64,000 bases of DNA from Parascedosporium putredinis (taxonomy: Eukaryota; Ascomycota; Sordariomycetes; Microascales; Microascaceae). Under the pieces are notes generated by a model. That model did not search any database. It was not told the origin of the DNA and saw only the letters and a list, made by a program, of their open reading frames with translations. The stretch lies in NCBI GenBank assembly GCA_949357655.1, contig CASHTG010000011.1, positions 958,460 through 1,022,459 on the forward strand. Direction: 5' to 3'. The stretch's first letter is position 1. Every line of letters starts with the position of its first letter. Positions 60,336-64,000 of the stretch are shown here, piece by piece. Both the position numbers and the translations under genes were made by a program.

Positions 60336-62957
60336 TAGGCTTAATATTATTAACCTATTTAATAATTATATTTATTCTTCTTTATATAGTTAAGGTTATT
60401 TATATAAATAGGTTTAACTTATTACTTTTAATCTTTATAGTTATAGTAATTATAGTTATAATATCTATAGTTATAATATTTAAGATATATTATTTATAAA
60501 TATAGGTATATAAGCTATTTTTCCTTTATAGCCTCTAATTTCTTACCCTCCCCTCCTCTACTACCCTTTACTCTAGGTTAGTAATAGTATTAGTAGTATA
60601 GATAGTAGCCTTAGTATAGATTTTAATAGTAAGACTAATAATACCTTTATAGGTATTTAAATATATATTAATAATATTATTACTTTTTAATAATAATAAA
60701 GGAAAATACCTCTAATATATTATAGAAATTTAAAATATTATTTAATAAATATTTATATATTATACTATATAAATTATTTACTAAGAAAATATAATATAAG
60801 ATGTTAAGCTTTTATAGAATTAAGAAATATTTAAATAATTTATCTATATTTGAAAATTATATTAAGATAATAACCTTCTTATAAATAATAATTCTATAGT
60901 TTAATATATATATTTAACTATTATAATAATAAAAAAGATTAGAATTTAAGATTATAAGAGATATTAAGGAAATTATATCTAGAAAAATTAAAGAAAAAGT
61001 AAAAGCTAAAAAATAAATTTTTATCCTAATAAAAGAAGAAATAAAAGCTTTTAAAGTATATAAAACTTTCCTTTATAAGTAAATTAAACTTTAATATATA
61101 AACCTAGATTAGAAGCTATTCTTAAAAATAGATATAGATAAGATTATATTTAAAATATTTTCCTTTTAACTATATATTTATTATTAAGATAATAAATTTA
61201 TATTAAAAATATCTTTATAAAGGGAACTTAGCTAATATATTTCCTATTGAAAATCAAATTAAATATATAAAAAAGTTATAGATTAAGTAAAATAGAAATA
61301 GTAAAAATAAGATAAATAATAAAATAATTAGAGAAAATAATATAATTAAATAGTTATCTATTATAATTATTATTAACTATATAATAACTAAAAGAATTAT
61401 TTAATATAAATATTATTATAAATAGTAGATTTAAATAAAGTAAATCTAAAACTAATAAATATATTAAATTAGCTATTATAATTTAAATTAAAAATACTTT
61501 ATTCTAAAAAGCTAAATATAATATTAAATATATTATTATAATTATTTAAATAAATATTATAAAAGTTTTAATTAGAAAATAAATAACTAAATAAATTAGA
61601 AGATATTAAACTATTAAATAAGTAAGATATATATTTAATAATTAGAAAGTAAAAGTTAAATATAATATTAATTTAGTGATTAATAAGTTTATTAAAGGAA
61701 ATTATAAAAGAAATAATAATAATAAAAGAATAAAACTTATTTTATAAGTGATCTTATAAAGATAAGAGGAAAAAGATTAAATAGAAAGAAATATAATTTT
61801 TTATTAAAACTTTTAAAGAAGAAAAATAATTACTTTTTATAATAGTTTAAAAAAATAGTAAATTATATATATATTAAGGTTTTTTATTAAAAGGGGTTTA
61901 GAAAAAAATATAATAATTAATAGTATCTTTAATAAATAGGAATATTAGTTAATTTTATTAGTTTTAATTTTAAAGATAAAAAAGATAATAGAAGAATATT
62001 ATATTAAATACCTAATCTATTTTTAAAGATTAGAATGATAGTTAACTAACTACTAATATAATATAAGATATAATAGTTTTATCTATATTCTTCTATCTTA
62101 TTATATAGATTTTATTATAAATATATTTTTAATAAAAGTAGAAAAAATATTATAATAAATAAGTAAATATAAGTTAATAAAATAGCTATTTATTATAAAT
62201 TATTTATTTAGTAAAAGGGTTTTATAATCTTAAGAATAATAATAGAATAGTAAAAGAATAAATAAATAATTTTTAAAATTATATATAACCTATAATTAGG
62301 GAATTTTTAAAAAAATAGTTAATAACTAAGATATAAAATCTATCTTAAATATATAAAAGAGAAATCTTTTAGTTATTAAAAATAGAGTTTATAATAGTTA
62401 TTATTTATTATCTATAAATAGATAACTTTTAATAGATAATATACTTTTTATATAAGTAGCTTAATTAAATAAAATTATAATATATAGATTTCTTACCTTA
62501 CCTAAAAATACTATTCAAAATATCTATAAAAATACACCTTATATTATAATATTGAATTACCCTCTTTATTAAATATAATCTAACTATATCTACTATTCCT
62601 TTACTAATTAGTAGCCCCTCTCTTAATAGTAGCTAAGTAAGCTAGTAGTACTAATAGCTAAGGTATAGATATAGAAGGAGTACCTATAAATATATTATTT
62701 AATCTTAGTATTAAAATCTAATCTAAAACTATTACTTATACCTTTAATATTATTACTTACCTAAAGGGTAATAAAAATAAAGTAGGGTAAAAAATTAGAA
62801 ACTATAAAAAATATAACTTTTATATTTATTTTTATTTATATATATTATAATTATAACTATTATAATTATAATTATGAAAATATAATATTAAATTTATTCA
62901 TACAGAGAACTTTTATATTTAAAAGATAGATATAATTATTAAATAAATTAATAATAT

Positions 62958-63480
62958 AAAAAAGGGAGGGGGTAGAGATTATAAACTAGAAAGTTAGACC
63001 TATTTTATTTAGAAAAAGAGAGATAAAAAAGCTAAAAAATAGTTAGAATTAAAAAGAGAGTAAATAAAAATTAAAAGCTATAAATAAAAGAAGGGGATTA
63101 TATAAAAAGAAAGAGATATTAATATTAAATAAATATTAAAAGATATTAAAATAAAATAATAAAACTTAAAGTTTTAAATTTTAAATTTAAAAGCGAAATA
63201 ATATATAAAAAGGAAAAGAGAGAAATAATGATAATAAAGATAATAAAGATAATATAATAATAAGATTCTAAATAGAATATTATTAAGCTAAAAGAGGTAG
63301 GGTATAGTATTTATAGTTATATATTATTAATATAATAGTTTTATAATAAATTAAAAGTATAATAAAAGTATAATAAAGGTAAATAGATAATAGAGGATAG
63401 GGATTTAAATATTTAAAAAGCTTTTTATTATATTATTATAAAAATTAAATAAAGATTATATATTATAAAAATAGTAAAAT
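62958..63480 (+). mobile_element. LTR-like repeat, copy 3
   Basis: Purine tract AAAAAAGGGAGGGGG (62,958-62,972), then ATTATAAACTAGAAAGTTAGACC and about 500 bp matching copies 1 and 2. This is the least mutated copy at its start (keeps TTAGACC). Confidence 0.5.
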
Positions 63481-63956
63481 AAAAATAATAATAATAGTAA
63501 TTTAAAATAATATTATCTTTATAATATTAGTAATTATCTTAATTAAAAATAGAAATAGTTTAATAAATTTAAATGATTTTATATTATAGTTAAAAATTAT
63601 TAAAAATATTACTAAAGAAATATAGATTTAGTTATTTAAATATTTAAAAAGGTTATTAATATCTTTAAATAGATAGCTAATAAATAAGTTAAAGTTATAA
63701 TAGTTTTATTATTATAAAGAGCTATTTTAAACTTTTAAGCTATTAATAGATGAAAACTAGCTAATTTAAAAGGGGTTTTAATAGATATATAAGCTTAACT
63801 TTACTATATTAAATAAGATATAAAAGAATATAATAAGTCTTTAAATATTATCAAATATATATATTCCTTCTAAAATATTATTAAATATATAAACTTTATA
63901 TATTAATTTAGCGATATAAAAATTTACTTAGATATATATAGTAATATGTTTATATA

Positions 63957-64000
63957 AAAGGGGTGGGGGGGTATAAGATAAAGGTTAGACCTACTTTATC
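63957..64000 (+). mobile_element. LTR-like repeat, copy 4, cut by the window end
   Basis: Purine tract AAAGGGGTGGGGGGG followed by TATAAGATAAAGGTTAGACCTACTTTATC, as in copy 3; the rest lies outside the window. It follows copy 3 by about 1 kb in the same orientation. Confidence 0.45.

Larger units (their letters stand above)
35590..64000. repeat. RIP-mutated, transposon-derived AT-rich block
   Basis: Twenty-eight kilobases made mostly of TA, AT, AA and TT with hardly any CA or TG dinucleotide, and without an open frame of 60 codons on either strand; stop codons TAA and TAG are everywhere. This is the result of repeat-induced point mutation, the premeiotic C-to-T mutation of duplicated DNA (mainly CpA) in Pezizomycotina. 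Recognisable pieces inside are listed separately. The block continues past the window end. No tRNA, rRNA or host gene was found in it. The rest of the block (e.g. 35,600-36,950; 37,470-39,250; 40,160-41,990; 56,660-59,600; 60,550-62,950) I cannot assign beyond RIP-mutated repeats. Confidence 0.93.

Noticed and set aside
35590..64000. Mitochondrial DNA insertion as the source of the AT-rich block
   Set aside because: No mitochondrial genes or tRNAs are recognised, and the near lack of CpA/TpG with TGG-to-TAG changes in transposon motifs fits RIP better.
35590..64000. CRISPR-like arrays of regularly spaced repeats
   Set aside because: The short repeats here are head-to-tail without spacers, and the organism is a eukaryote.

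Overview
The window is nuclear DNA of a filamentous ascomycete (Pezizomycotina; the proteins look most like Eurotiomycetes homologues, judged from memory and not by search). The signs are short introns of about 45-150 nt with GT...AG ends and CTRAY branch sites, pyrimidine-rich promoters, a HET-domain gene, and a large block mutated by RIP (repeat-induced point mutation).

Region 1 (about 1-29,000) is a gene compartment of normal base composition. It holds a mitochondrial ribosomal protein S8 gene (mrps8, minus), a conserved protein of unknown function, a conserved one-TM-helix protein, an MFS monocarboxylate-type transporter, a WrbA/Alt a 7-type flavoprotein, an F-box-like gene, kynurenine 3-monooxygenase (bna4, minus), methionine aminopeptidase 1 (map1), the cornichon cargo receptor Erv14, the splicing factor Prp17/Cdc40, a family 1 pectate lyase and a patatin-type triacylglycerol lipase. 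Four core genes (mrps8, bna4, erv14, prp17) read through without a lesion and map1 has one shift only at its dispensable C-terminus. Almost all other genes carry one to five single-base frameshifts, mostly one-base deletions in homopolymers. Either dispensable genes are decaying in this lineage, or the assembly has homopolymer errors; the evidence is mixed and set out in the findings.

Region 2 (about 29,400-35,600) is a border zone: GC-rich hairpins, a degenerate foldback element about 1 kb long, and a divergent pair made of a type II membrane protein with a fucose-lectin-like beta-propeller (minus) and a broken HET-domain gene (plus).

Region 3 (about 35,590-64,000) is a 28 kb extremely AT-rich block almost without CpA or TpG and with no open frame of 60 codons: an array of RIP-mutated transposons. 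Relics that can still be recognised are a Fot1/pogo DDE transposase, a chromodomain of a Ty3/Gypsy element (minus), a LINE reverse transcriptase (minus), an LTR-like repeat present four times, and two copies of a hAT-type MITE each with a perfect 8-bp target-site duplication. One short repeat is present both in a near-original and in a RIP-mutated form. The block could be pericentromeric or another heterochromatic island.
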